Positions 42,201 to 49,671 of a stretch of DNA of 64,000 nt are shown here, one piece after another (the first letter of the stretch is position 1; the number at the start of each line of letters is the position of its first letter). Made by a program: the position numbers and the translations under genes. Source of the DNA: an uncultured Myxococcales bacterium (lineage in GTDB: Bacteria > Myxococcota_A > UBA9042 > CAIXZC01). The notes under the pieces are model-generated. The model did not search any database. It worked only from the letters and a program-made list of their open reading frames with translations, and was not told the origin of the DNA. The stretch spans positions 1 to 64,000 of the forward strand of contig CAITUV010000044.1 in assembly GCA_903895725.1 (NCBI GenBank), written 5' to 3'.

Positions 42201-44433
42201 ATGGCACGACGCCAATCCAACTGCTCAACACCTCGGCAGTCTCCAGCCTTGCCAGAACTTGCTCCAGGGGGACCGGCGCAGTCAGGTCGTCGCCTTCCAC
42301 TGCGGCGTCCAGGGCTGCCAGCGCAGCACCGAATGCCTCCGCCGGCTCTCCTCCGACGGGAAAGGCCTCTGAGAGCCGTGCGAAAGCGTCACGCGCCCAG
42401 GCCAGGGTCAGGGCGGAAACATGTGACAGGGAGCGCCGGATCCCCTGTTCCGCCACCAGCGCCTGTTGGGGATCGGGAGGGGTTGCTGACAGGCCCGTTG
42501 CGATCGGGCCTGCCACGTCGAGTAGCAGATCCAACTCGCCATACGCCCCAGGATAGCTTTGTGCGAGAATCTGCCTTCCCTCGGCCAAGAACAATGCAGG
42601 GTCCTGTTCGGGCTCGGGTGAACCGGGGGGAGAGAACGGTGCCATGCCGACTTCGAAGCAGGCAACGGCCGAGCAGAGTTGCTCGAACCGGACCTGGAGC
42701 GCTCCGAACGTCGCAAGCATGGTGCTCAAAGCCGAGGTGTCAGTCGCAGGGGCATCCGGCGGCTCCACCCCGGGCGGAAGGGAAACTCCTGGCAGCCAGT
42801 CGGTGAAGGCGTCTCCGCCCCCGGGTCTCGCCGGATCCAGCACGGCATTGCGATTCGCCAGGATCTCCCGGTTCCATCGATCCTGCCAGGCCAGCAGCGA
42901 CAGCGATAGTCTGGTGCTTATGTCAAATAGGACAATTAGATGTGAATTTGTCTGCCCATTTAAGTATACGATAAATTCACTGTTTAACATCGGCCAAAAT
43001 GCACATGGCAAATTATTTAGTAATAGCTGGTTTTCGACATTAAATAAATGAATGGCGTCCGCAATCGGCGATACTGTTTCAGTGAGTTGTTGTCGATATA
43101 CGGAGCACAAATACTGGACCATTAGATACTTCGACGTATACCCAACTACGAGCCATGAGCCGGAGTTGCTGGGCACTTCCGGGATGCCCTGGGGATTGTC
43201 TCGCGGGAGGAGCGCCCATTGCGCTACAGCCGGAGCGGTAAGACGGTCGAGGAACGCGGATTCGTCTGCCTCGGCATCCGGTGCGGGGACCGGCTGGTGC
43301 AGCGCACATCCGGCCGTGCCAAGGTTGCGAAGCAGGAGCCTGACCGCCCCGTGGAAAGCGGGGGTCCACACAGTTTCGTCGAGCGCGGTCAATGGCTCCA
43401 GATCGACCGGCGGAACGAGAGGGACGAAATCGTCAGGCAGCTCGTTCACGGCGTCATCACTTATTCCCAGGCGCAGGAGAATGTTGTCTCGGATTGGCCC
43501 GACGAAGCTGGGGCCCGCCAGCGCCGAAAACAGGCGGAACAACTGCCGGAGCCGCTCGACGGCTCTTGCCTCGGGAGGGAGTTCGGCGGGCGGGTCGTCC
43601 AGGAGGATTCCCGGAACGGCTGGCTCCAGGACCGGAAGGTCCACCCCGGGCAGGGGCGGGTTCATGGGGAGGTCGCCGTTCACGAGCCCGATCAGGAGTT
43701 GGAGCTTCCTGGAAACCGGGCTGGCTGGATCCGCTCCATCGGTCAGCAGGCTCTGTGACAGCAGCTCCGCCCCAGCCGGAACGGCAGGAGGGGTGAGTCC
43801 ATAGGGCGTCGCTTCCCCCCCGACTCCAGTGTTCAGCCAACGGGCGTCCGACCGTTCGAACCACTCTGCAGGGTCGTCTCCCGGGACCCGGAATCCGACG
43901 CTGTGGGGCACCCGTTCCGGCACCATGAAGGGGTCGATGGGGAGTCCGGTTTCGCCCCCCACTTCGGCCAATTCCAGGACGTAGCGGAACGCCACCTCGA
44001 CGTGGTTGAACACCGATGCTCCCTCTCCCGCCCGGACTTCCTCCGGGAATACCGCTTCCAGCTCCGCTTGCGTGGCAAGGAAGTCAACTGCAAGCACGAG
44101 TTGGTGAAAATGCATCGGGAACTCGACCAGCAACACAGGAGCCCCCTGGCCCCCGTCCGCCTCCTCCTGCACGGCGAAGTCCAACCTTGGAGGCAACAGC
44201 GTCGCCCGGCCCAGGAGGCGCACATCGGCCTGTCCGTCCTCGTGCCGGACCCAGTCCACTTCCAGCCGTCGGCCCGAGGTCACACGGATTGTCAGATCCC
44301 CGAGGGTGTCGTTGATCTCCTGGGCGTTCGGACCAAACAGCGCCTGGGACAGGAGCTCGTTGAGCAGCAGGTTGTTGATGGCGATTCGGCCATCGACCGG
44401 CCGCGGGAATTGATCGTTTCCGCACGTGTTCAT
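39214..44433 (-). CDS. Giant 1739-residue protein of unknown function
   Basis: I do not recognise this protein. It has no signal peptide. The first ~200 residues look like beta-rich sequence (DGRIAINNLLLNELLSQALFG, then TIRVTSGRRLEVDWV). The middle (~500-1000) is Ala/Leu/Glu-rich and helical. A hydrophobic stretch lies near residue ~1110-1150 (CTVGPLLDVLVPGLGWAVCSW). The last ~500 residues are again beta-rich with an IPT/TIG-like start (VVVILGRGFEPGATQVFLTC). Two stretches are strikingly AT-rich (39721-39860 and 42901-43140), with rare codons but an unbroken frame. It follows three small proteins on the same strand and is likely the last gene of that operon. Size suggests a structural or surface protein. 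Confidence 0.72.
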   Translation of the reverse strand: MNTCGNDQFPRPVDGRIAINNLLLNELLSQALFGPNAQEINDTLGDLTIRVTSGRRLEVDWVRHEDGQADVRLLGRATLLPPRLDFAVQEEADGGQGAPVLLVEFPMHFHQLVLAVDFLATQAELEAVFPEEVRAGEGASVFNHVEVAFRYVLELAEVGGETGLPIDPFMVPERVPHSVGFRVPGDDPAEWFERSDARWLNTGVGGEATPYGLTPPAVPAGAELLSQSLLTDGADPASPVSRKLQLLIGLVNGDLPMNPPLPGVDLPVLEPAVPGILLDDPPAELPPEARAVERLRQLFRLFSALAGPSFVGPIRDNILLRLGISDDAVNELPDDFVPLVPPVDLEPLTALDETVWTPAFHGAVRLLLRNLGTAGCALHQPVPAPDAEADESAFLDRLTAPAVAQWALLPRDNPQGIPEVPSNSGSWLVVGYTSKYLMVQYLCSVYRQQLTETVSPIADAIHLFNVENQLLLNNLPCAFWPMLNSEFIVYLNGQTNSHLIVLFDISTRLSLSLLAWQDRWNREILANRNAVLDPARPGGGDAFTDWLPGVSLPPGVEPPDAPATDTSALSTMLATFGALQVRFEQLCSAVACFEVGMAPFSPPGSPEPEQDPALFLAEGRQILAQSYPGAYGELDLLLDVAGPIATGLSATPPDPQQALVAEQGIRRSLSHVSALTLAWARDAFARLSEAFPVGGEPAEAFGAALAALDAAVEGDDLTAPVPLEQVLARLETAEVLSSWIGVVPSDQLGDPGLAIVWFQDLRAVLWQVVWAHAGGLASVLGWLAEGDGSIRMAAGSIEQDVSVLDGALAAGVQGSLAAAAVSEVAFLEATGETALQHLVGSITALSRAVSRLAASSAAGALNWAVFVLESNGASQPESVAGLRLQESELSVWAAALDEVLAAVFPNWSERVDHFVVLCQAAFEEALVSTEGVVVDQAEFAALERLRSTYDVLYRSNESLRQAWDQAFNRWGRRVVYPTLPLGEAPSVVFLPAQYLCDGGAECACDEPAEAVEWAVGTASQLPGPPIWPLSTADPGWPSEPTPAQSLLFGESWEEMGGVPVARIQQSIGAFSATRNSEALLQAGLPAGSVRLNAVIDVSVRLTTEGKALVNALSGAACTVGPLLDVLVPGLGWAVCSWAATTAALLTVADKQILTKYAQEAEGAPESVPFRLSLSPRVEAGRACIWRQMEAIPNFEDIAELSQMAQDAVDDLTEQMRGNRVELPGLPAPLPAVAILEAFPHAVPYFFPAVVVILGRGFEPGATQVFLTCPDAAVPEIPIETLLVHPNVIIVRIQSVSQGQGPPDLPPDVPSLFPIEIAVDIRGQRHASPATLEDALLVAQPDLQDPTPPAFSSADITRVLMGDLPILFAGDPPLTEPPLARNHVIPLWAVPDGRMEPSLRVEFAHEEGVRFFRFAENEPALVEEVPTELATASAHLACVAHTTEVPGFLVPLQAGVYALNGCQLLELAQRPPVTVSPASSALADADEFPLVPNGVALVAPGDALQLDPGGIPIESTRSWLLVLPWGEHVQVVYTKAYAITVASAQIVVDQQNHETSFDIFRSQSNELMYSRSFGISALIQTQHGRFILEVQDEQDPPEDGTVGLPGLVRVRYRWFVRHGAQLLEIEPGIPLPGENGEILQAQPLNVAGIPPNDQNSILSVLSDRPPSHVRIVCRREPLELSAELGNDVFSGDRVEEEIEISLGWSAGLGWGVSAFKHPPLGAPPMEVPILPNPSIPPFGP
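39721..39860. other. AT-rich coding island 1 in the giant gene
   Basis: By hand count the first 120 bases (39721-39840) are about 64% A+T, whereas flanking sequence is about 35-40%. The frame is intact and encodes a Ser/Ile/Val/Asn-rich segment (TKAYAITVASAQIVVDQQNH and beyond). Confidence 0.7.
42901..43140. other. AT-rich coding island 2 in the giant gene
   Basis: By hand count these 240 bases are about 62% A+T within a GC-rich gene. The encoded segment includes KYLMVQYLCSVYRQQL and LNSEFIVYLNGQTNSHLI, with codons such as TTA, ATA and AAT that are otherwise rare here. The borders are sharp within ~30 bases. Confidence 0.75.
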
Positions 44434-44548
44434 GGCCGCCTCTCACTCGATGGGCCGTCGCAACCGTCGTCGCACCAACGCCAGGCAGTCCCCCCCTCGG
44501 AGCCGGCGCTGCTGCCGGCCCTCACCGGGTCCCAAGCACCAGTTGTCG

Positions 44549-44989
44549 CTACTTCAACGTCACGCAGATGCCGAAACACATCGCCCAGGTGTCGTTGCCC
44601 ACGTTGAGCGCAGTGGCATCGATCTTCCAACGATAGAAGCGTTCGAGCAGGTACATGCTCGGAGAGGGATCGAAGCCCAGCGCTCGTGTTGACGCACCGA
44701 CCACGTCGTTGATGGGCACGCCTGCCGTGCCGGGCCACTCCCTGATGGCTTTCCACGGCCCCGCCGGAGACGCTGCGGTCTCCAGAACGAGCTTGGGGAG
44801 CCTGTCCGGAGTGCCACTCACTCCCTCCTGCGCAAGGATCTGCACGTGGAACACAGCGTCCTTCACGTCCTTGGCATCACCCCAACCATCGCTGGGCTGC
44901 ACGACGTTCCCGGCCGCTACGTCGGGCGTAGTGGATTGCTTCTTCCCCTGGACCGTAATCAGCGGCTGCATTGCACGGGTTTCTCCCAT
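44549..44989 (-). CDS. Small protein of the giant-gene locus (paralogue 1)
   Basis: 146 residues, no signal peptide. Beta-rich, ending in LLERFYRWKIDATALN and then MCFGICVTLK. The two preceding genes on this strand encode proteins of the same plan, with R-[YF]-x-RW followed by an alternating C-terminal strand. ATG 44989 follows GGGAGGAA. I do not recognise a family; weak resemblance to discoidin-like or tail-associated beta-sandwiches cannot be tested by eye. Confidence 0.72.
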   Translation of the reverse strand: MGETRAMQPLITVQGKKQSTTPDVAAGNVVQPSDGWGDAKDVKDAVFHVQILAQEGVSGTPDRLPKLVLETAASPAGPWKAIREWPGTAGVPINDVVGASTRALGFDPSPSMYLLERFYRWKIDATALNVGNDTWAMCFGICVTLK

Positions 44990-45032
44990 GACTCATTCCT
45001 CCCGGTGAGGGCCGCAAGAGCGGCATGACTCG

Positions 45033-45590
45033 TCAAACCACTCGCGGTTTCTCGGCCCACTGCGTGAAGCTGGCTCCCACGATCGCCTTGATGCGGAAGC
45101 ACGTGTGGCCCGCAGTTCCGCCCGCGGTTCTGGCCACTCGCCACCGGATGTACCGGCTGAACCTGTACAAACCGGCCCCGATGTCTCCGGACGAGGAGAT
45201 CACTCGGATGATCTCGTAGCCCGGAGTGCTGATGGGCGCGTCCCACGAACGCACCCCGACCCACTGGTCCACGTCCGCGTCGATGACCGGCGACGACTCC
45301 AGGTGAACGGTGGCGTCGTCGGCCTGGAGCACCTCCACCTTGAAGTGGACCTCCGTGATTCCGGCACCGTCGAACCAGCCCGAGAAGGGCTGAATCGCAC
45401 ATGCCTCCGGGACGATGTCGGCGCTGCCGGGGACCATGATGGTGGTCAGAGGCTGGAAGTCGATGAGGCGCGGCTGCGCCGGCGTCGCTGTGATGCCCGG
45501 CCCGCACGGCACGTTGTTCGACACGATGGCACGACCGCCCGCCGCCCGTTGCGGAGGCGTCCAGATCCGTTCTCGGTGAGTGAAGTCCAT
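45033..45590 (-). CDS. Small protein of the giant-gene locus (paralogue 2)
   Basis: 185 residues with no signal peptide. The N-terminal ~70 residues are Pro-rich and unique; the C-terminal part has a VHFKVEVLQADDATVHLESS strand pair, then YRFSRYIRWRVARTAGG and CFRIKAIV, matching the RW/strand plan of its neighbours. A very strong ribosome-binding site (AAAGGAGGAA) precedes ATG 45590, and it starts 12 bases after the previous gene. Unknown function. Confidence 0.72.
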   Translation of the reverse strand: MDFTHRERIWTPPQRAAGGRAIVSNNVPCGPGITATPAQPRLIDFQPLTTIMVPGSADIVPEACAIQPFSGWFDGAGITEVHFKVEVLQADDATVHLESSPVIDADVDQWVGVRSWDAPISTPGYEIIRVISSSGDIGAGLYRFSRYIRWRVARTAGGTAGHTCFRIKAIVGASFTQWAEKPRVV

Positions 45591-45602
45591 CTTGTTCCTC
45601 CT

Positions 45603-45977
45603 TTATTTCAGAACCACGGTGATGCGTCCGCAGAACTGCATGCTGGCTGCCGACGGCGTCAGCACCCAGCGTAGATAGCGCCACAGGTAGTCGCCACTTT
45701 GGGGAGTGACACTTCGGTTGAGGTACGCCTGCTTGGAGTCCGGGGCTGCGTTGATGCTCAGGGCAGAAATCGCCGTGAAGGACTGTCCGTCATCGGAGCC
45801 TTCCACGTCCAGTGTCGCCGTCCCGGGAGGGGCGGCCTCCAATCGCAGGGCACGGGCCGTTACCACTGCGGACGAGTACCGAGACGTGTCGATGGTGCTT
45901 CCCACGTCCTGGTAGACCGGTGTCGGGTCCGCCTTTTCGATCGTGGTGAGCGGCAACAACTCAATCGTGACTCCCAT
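45603..45977 (-). CDS. Small protein of the giant-gene locus (paralogue 3)
   Basis: 124 residues from ATG 45977, which has AGGGAGGAA upstream. A longer frame to 46613 runs antisense-like through the preceding lipoprotein gene and is rejected. The body has TATLDVEGSDDGQSFTAIS, resembling a carbohydrate-binding or discoidin-type strand, then YLWRYLRWVLTPS and CGRITVVLK. It is the first of the three paralogues after the inverted repeat at 46045-46084. Unknown function. Confidence 0.7.
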   Translation of the reverse strand: MGVTIELLPLTTIEKADPTPVYQDVGSTIDTSRYSSAVVTARALRLEAAPPGTATLDVEGSDDGQSFTAISALSINAAPDSKQAYLNRSVTPQSGDYLWRYLRWVLTPSAASMQFCGRITVVLK

Positions 45978-46044
45978 GGGTTCCTCCCTGGCTGTCAATC
46001 GAACGTACGCTCGTTGAATACCAGAGAGACTTTCGATAACGCCA

Positions 46045-46084
46045 TACCGCGAGCGCGGTACTCGGGGGTACCGCGCTCGCGGTA
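46045..46084. repeat. Perfect 17-bp inverted repeat with 6-base loop
   Basis: Arms 46045-46061 and 46068-46084 are perfect complements (TACCGCGAGCGCGGTAC) around TCGGGG. Each arm is itself nearly palindromic (CCGCGAGCGCGG). It stands 87 bases past the lipoprotein stop and 68 bases before the first small paralogue, so it can work as a terminator, attenuator or mRNA-processing hairpin. No T-run follows. Confidence 0.9.
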
Positions 46085-46171
46085 CAAGACGGAGCGGCAC
46101 TCGACTGCCAGCGAGAGGCCAGCGAGCCCCGCGGCGAAACGCTTTGCTGGGGTTTTCAGCGTCCGGCGGCG

Positions 46172-48100
46172 CTACCAAGTGAGGATGATCTTGCCGTTCC
46201 CGGTGTTGACTCCGGCCTCGGTAGATCCTTCGATGCAGCCACCGAAGTAAGACGACCCGCCGCCGCCACCAGCGTTCCACCCCCCACCGCCCCCATACCA
46301 ACCGCCGCCGCCGCCAGCGAAGCCTATGGCGTTCTTTCCCCCGCCATACCCGAAAGCACCGTCGTAAGCTTCGCCCCCCTGGCTCTTCCCACCCGAAACC
46401 TGCGTCGCCCCAGGGCCCGGCGAGTCGAATCCCTTCCCGTCTCCCCCGTTCAGACCTCCACCACTCCCCCCGCTCAAATACTGTAGGCCCGCACCGCCCC
46501 CCGCCGCGACTACCACGCGGTCTGCCAAGGAATCGCCGGCTCGACGAACGTCCGACGCATCCCCGCCCGCTTGGTACCCACCCCCGTTGAAACCCAACGT
46601 GCAAGCACAACAACTGGTGCCCCCCGCGCGGATCGCCAGGGTTTCACCCGGCATGACCGATAACGCACACGAAGCGTACCCGCCCTTCCCGCCGTATCCC
46701 TTCGTACAGTAGGCTCCGTTCTCATTCCCCCCCTGGGCACCCCAGGCCTCGATCGAGACCTGGGTTACGCACTCGGGGACGACAAAATACTCGACCTTGC
46801 CGGTGTATTCGAAGGTCTTCGAGCCGGGCACCGGCTGGCAGCCGGCACACTGCCCATCCTGGCAGGCCTTGGGCGGCGTGCACTGACCGCAGGATTCGGC
46901 GCATACCGGGTCGGGGCCGCATTCCAGGCCCGTGCAGTCCTTGTCCGCGGGGCAGTCGGGGGCGTCGGGTACGCACTGTCCCGCCTGGCAGGTTTCGCCG
47001 TCACCGCAGGCGCCGCAGGTTGCGCCGCAACCGTCGTCACCGCATTCCTTGCCGTCGCACTGGGGCTGGCAGGCCTTGCACTGGCCATCCGCACACTGCT
47101 TCCCGAGCGCGGCGCAATCGGTCTGCGATGCAACGCCCGATCCGATGGAGTTGCACACCGTGGCCACGGAGCCCTGGCACACGGCTTCTCCCGGCACACA
47201 AGCCCAAGGCTGGCAGGTCCCGTCCGTGGCCTTGCAGTACTGCTGGCCCGGGCAGTCCGCTGACGTGAAGCTGAGGCCGTCCGCAGCGCAGGTGGCTGCC
47301 GTGTCCCCGTCCAGGCAGTACTTCTGACTTGGGGCGCAGACCGAGTCGATGCAGGCGCCGGCGAAGCAGTGCTGCTGCTTTGCCGCACAGTCCTCTTCAT
47401 ACTGGACCGACTTCCCGTCCTGCGAACAGACCTTGTAGATCTCGCCGTCACACCAGACCTGCCCCGGGTCGCAGACAAGGTCCTTGCAGACGCCCTCCTG
47501 GCAGTACTGCTCCCCGGTGCATGCCTGGGCGACAATCCATCCCTTGCCGTCGGGGCACCCGTGAACTTCAGTCCCGACGCACTTGGTTTCGCCCGGCGTG
47601 CAGGCTGCGGGGAGGCAGAACCCGCCCTCGCAATACTCATCCTTCCCGCATTCGGCAGCGTCCAGGCACTCGACGCAGACACCGGCGGCCTTGTCGCAGA
47701 CCATGTCCTTGTCCTTGCACTGCTTGTCCGAGGTACAGGGGTATGTCATGTGGCACTCGTGGTCCGCACCGCAGGAAAGCCCTTCCGCACAGTCCTCCGG
47801 GCCGACACACTGCACACAGATGCCCGGTTCCTGGGCGCAGACCAGTTCGCCGGGGCAGTCCTTCGAGGAGCTGCACGGCCAGGGCACGCACTCGCCCTCG
47901 GGAGAACAGGTCTTGTCCGAAGGGCACTGCCCGCAAGTCTTGCCCGTGTCTGCGGCACCGTCCGTCTGAGCCGCCCCATCCGTCGCGGCCTCGCCGTCCG
48001 GTGCTGCCCGTTGGTCCGCAGGCAGGAACGACGCATCCTGCTTGCCGCTGCACGCCAGTCCAGTCAGCAAAGCGACGACACTTACCGCCGCACACCTCAT
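46172..48100 (-). CDS. Cys-rich lipoprotein with ALK-like glycine-rich domain
   Basis: 642 residues. Lipobox TGLAC; then Cys modules to about residue 430, with one ECGDDGCGATCGAC unit as in the 19779-22104 genes. The last ~200 residues are a glycine-rich domain: VTQVSIEAWGAQGG, GGKGGYASC, LAIRAGG, ASDVRR, LADRVVVAAGGGAG, GGGGGWYGGGGGW and NTGNGKIILTW. This order matches the glycine-rich domain known from ALK/LTK receptors and bacterial surface proteins (PF12810-like). It is translationally coupled to the LuxR-type regulator (48097-48100 overlap) and has AGGAGGA before ATG 48100. Likely on the cell surface. Confidence 0.85.
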   Translation of the reverse strand: MRCAAVSVVALLTGLACSGKQDASFLPADQRAAPDGEAATDGAAQTDGAADTGKTCGQCPSDKTCSPEGECVPWPCSSSKDCPGELVCAQEPGICVQCVGPEDCAEGLSCGADHECHMTYPCTSDKQCKDKDMVCDKAAGVCVECLDAAECGKDEYCEGGFCLPAACTPGETKCVGTEVHGCPDGKGWIVAQACTGEQYCQEGVCKDLVCDPGQVWCDGEIYKVCSQDGKSVQYEEDCAAKQQHCFAGACIDSVCAPSQKYCLDGDTAATCAADGLSFTSADCPGQQYCKATDGTCQPWACVPGEAVCQGSVATVCNSIGSGVASQTDCAALGKQCADGQCKACQPQCDGKECGDDGCGATCGACGDGETCQAGQCVPDAPDCPADKDCTGLECGPDPVCAESCGQCTPPKACQDGQCAGCQPVPGSKTFEYTGKVEYFVVPECVTQVSIEAWGAQGGNENGAYCTKGYGGKGGYASCALSVMPGETLAIRAGGTSCCACTLGFNGGGYQAGGDASDVRRAGDSLADRVVVAAGGGAGLQYLSGGSGGGLNGGDGKGFDSPGPGATQVSGGKSQGGEAYDGAFGYGGGKNAIGFAGGGGGWYGGGGGWNAGGGGGSSYFGGCIEGSTEAGVNTGNGKIILTW

Positions 48101-48822
48101 TGGGTCCTCCTGGTCTTCCGGGCCATGCCCGTGTCCTCACTGTGTTCGTTGCCCTTTCCATTGCCGCAGGTCGTCCACCACCGGTACAGCCCCCTGTGAT
48201 CGCAGATCCCCAGCTTCTTGTAGATCCGCTTGCAGTGGGTCTGGATGGTCCCCTTGGCCCGCCCCAATCGAAAGGCGATCTGCTGCATGCTCAACGATTC
48301 GAGAAGAAGCTCCGCCACCAGGCGTTCAGTGGAAGTCAACTCCCGAGACACTCCCCGGGTTCCTCGCCGGGACTGCTGGGAGGAGTAATCCCTCAACAGC
48401 CGCGAAACCGCGGGGCTGTGCTGTACCCCCCCCTCGCAAACGCTACGAACGCATCTCAGGAACTCGGGCTCCTCGCTGTCCCACCCTAGGCAGGCAGTCA
48501 CGCCATGTCGCACCAGATCCGCGACGAAGTGCATGCACAGGCAGTCGTCCGGAACGATGGCCACAATCGGCAGTGGAGGCTTGTGTCCCGTCAGCCCCTT
48601 GACGGCCGACAGGATCGTCGGGCCGCGAGGAACCGGGGCGCAGGCACCTGCGACGACCACGGCGGCAGGCTGTGGACTGCCGCCGCCCCATGGGAGCGCC
48701 CCCTGGGTCGGCCTGGCAACCGCCTTGACTTGAAACTTCGCGTCACTCTCGATCATTCGTTTCACCGCCGCACCGAACAGGGGGCTCCACGCCACGATGA
48801 TAACTTCGTGTGTCCGGTCCAT
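48097..48822 (-). CDS. LuxR/NarL-type regulator with degenerate receiver
   Basis: 241 residues. The C-terminal LuxR HTH is LTSTERLVAELLLESLSMQQ then IAFRLGRAKGTIQTHCKRIYKKLG, with the usual Glu, Thr and Lys positions. The N-terminal ~120 residues have the receiver fold pattern (VIIVAWSPLFGAAVKRMI) but the phosphorylation site region reads AVVVAGACAP with no Asp, so it is likely not phosphorylated. It lies first in the operon with the glycine-rich lipoprotein and probably controls it. ATG 48822 is preferred to TTG 48825. No strong ribosome-binding site. The C-terminus extends ~20 residues past the HTH. Confidence 0.85.
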   Translation of the reverse strand: MDRTHEVIIVAWSPLFGAAVKRMIESDAKFQVKAVARPTQGALPWGGGSPQPAAVVVAGACAPVPRGPTILSAVKGLTGHKPPLPIVAIVPDDCLCMHFVADLVRHGVTACLGWDSEEPEFLRCVRSVCEGGVQHSPAVSRLLRDYSSQQSRRGTRGVSRELTSTERLVAELLLESLSMQQIAFRLGRAKGTIQTHCKRIYKKLGICDHRGLYRWWTTCGNGKGNEHSEDTGMARKTRRTQ

Positions 48823-49231
48823 CAAGCACCAAAGCGCTCTGTTGATTCAGCAACGGGCCGAACGCGATTGGCAGATTCTGCTAATAGTGTGGGGGGGGGG
48901 CACCGGATGACAAAACAACACCGGGGTTGGGCGATCACAAAGCTTCAACCGGTCTCGACAGAGACGTTCCATCACATCCTCCTTGTCGACCACCGGCGAT
49001 TTCTCGCCCCCACCGAGATCAACTGTTCATGAGTGAACGTGGATGTCAAGAAGATTTCGGTAAGTGCCGGAAGTGCCGGCAACCAACCACTGCCGGGTTG
49101 ACAAAGCCGATGGTCGATTTGTCCTTCGAGGTCCGAAGGGCGAAGCAGGATGGTCGTCGGTGCAGCGAACGAGGCAAGGCCGCCAACTCAGTGGCAGCGC
49201 ATTGCTCCCGCTCCCGCTCCCGACTTTTGCT
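48823..49231. other. Intergenic region with palindrome and G10 tract
   Basis: About 410 bases without a convincing gene. GCAGA-T-TCTGC at 48871-48881 could be an operator for the LuxR-type gene. Ten consecutive G stand at 48891-48900, a slippage-prone tract. Three GCTCCC copies occur at 49204-49221. Nothing else was recognised. Confidence 0.5.
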
Positions 49232-49260
49232 TTGACTTCCCCCGACCCGTGGGCTAAAAC
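49232..49260 (+). promoter_or_regulatory. Sigma-70-type promoter of the CheY-like gene
   Basis: TTGACT (49232-49237), 17-base spacer, TAAAAC (49255-49260), 37 bases before ATG 49297. Confidence 0.6.
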
Positions 49261-49296
49261 TCCCCTGCAGGTTCGAAGCGGCACCGGGAGGGCACC

Positions 49297-49671
49297 ATGA
49301 AGATTCTTGTAGTGGACGACGACATCAACCAGATACGCCTCGTCCGGGAACGGTTCACCAAGCAGGGGCACGAGGTCCTCGAGGCCATCAACGGCGAGGA
49401 AGGGCTCGAAGTCGCCCTCGTCGAGAAGCCCGAAGTCATCCTGCTCGACGTGATGATGCCCGTCATGAACGGCTGGGAGCTGTGCAAGTACCTCCGCAAC
49501 AAGCGCGAGTTCGACGACGTCGCGATCATCATGCTGACCGCCATCGGCCCCAACCTCAACGAGATGACGTCCCCCCTCTACGGTGCCGACGACTACGTCG
49601 ACAAGCCGTTCCTCTTCTCCGAATTGGAAGAGAAGATGCAGAAAGCGGTCAACGCCCGCAAGCGGAAGTAG
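49297..49671 (+). CDS. Stand-alone CheY-like response regulator
   Basis: 124 residues, one receiver domain with all key residues: acidic pair in VVDDDINQ, phospho-acceptor Asp in VILLDVMMPVMNG, Thr in IIMLTAIG and Lys in VDKPFLFSE. There is no output domain, so it works by protein contact. It has its own promoter and a GGGAGG site. No histidine kinase is nearby, so the partner is unknown. Its last 23 bases overlap the convergent gene that ends at 49649. Confidence 0.93.
   Translation: MKILVVDDDINQIRLVRERFTKQGHEVLEAINGEEGLEVALVEKPEVILLDVMMPVMNGWELCKYLRNKREFDDVAIIMLTAIGPNLNEMTSPLYGADDYVDKPFLFSELEEKMQKAVNARKRK

Noticed and set aside
45978..46613. N-terminal extension of the third small paralogue
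   Set aside because: It crosses the 17-bp inverted repeat and overlaps the end of the glycine-rich lipoprotein gene. ATG 45977 has a good ribosome-binding site.
49027..49371. Small minus-strand frame over the CheY-like promoter
   Set aside because: Antisense to the receiver gene, with no domain, and it crosses a good plus-strand promoter.
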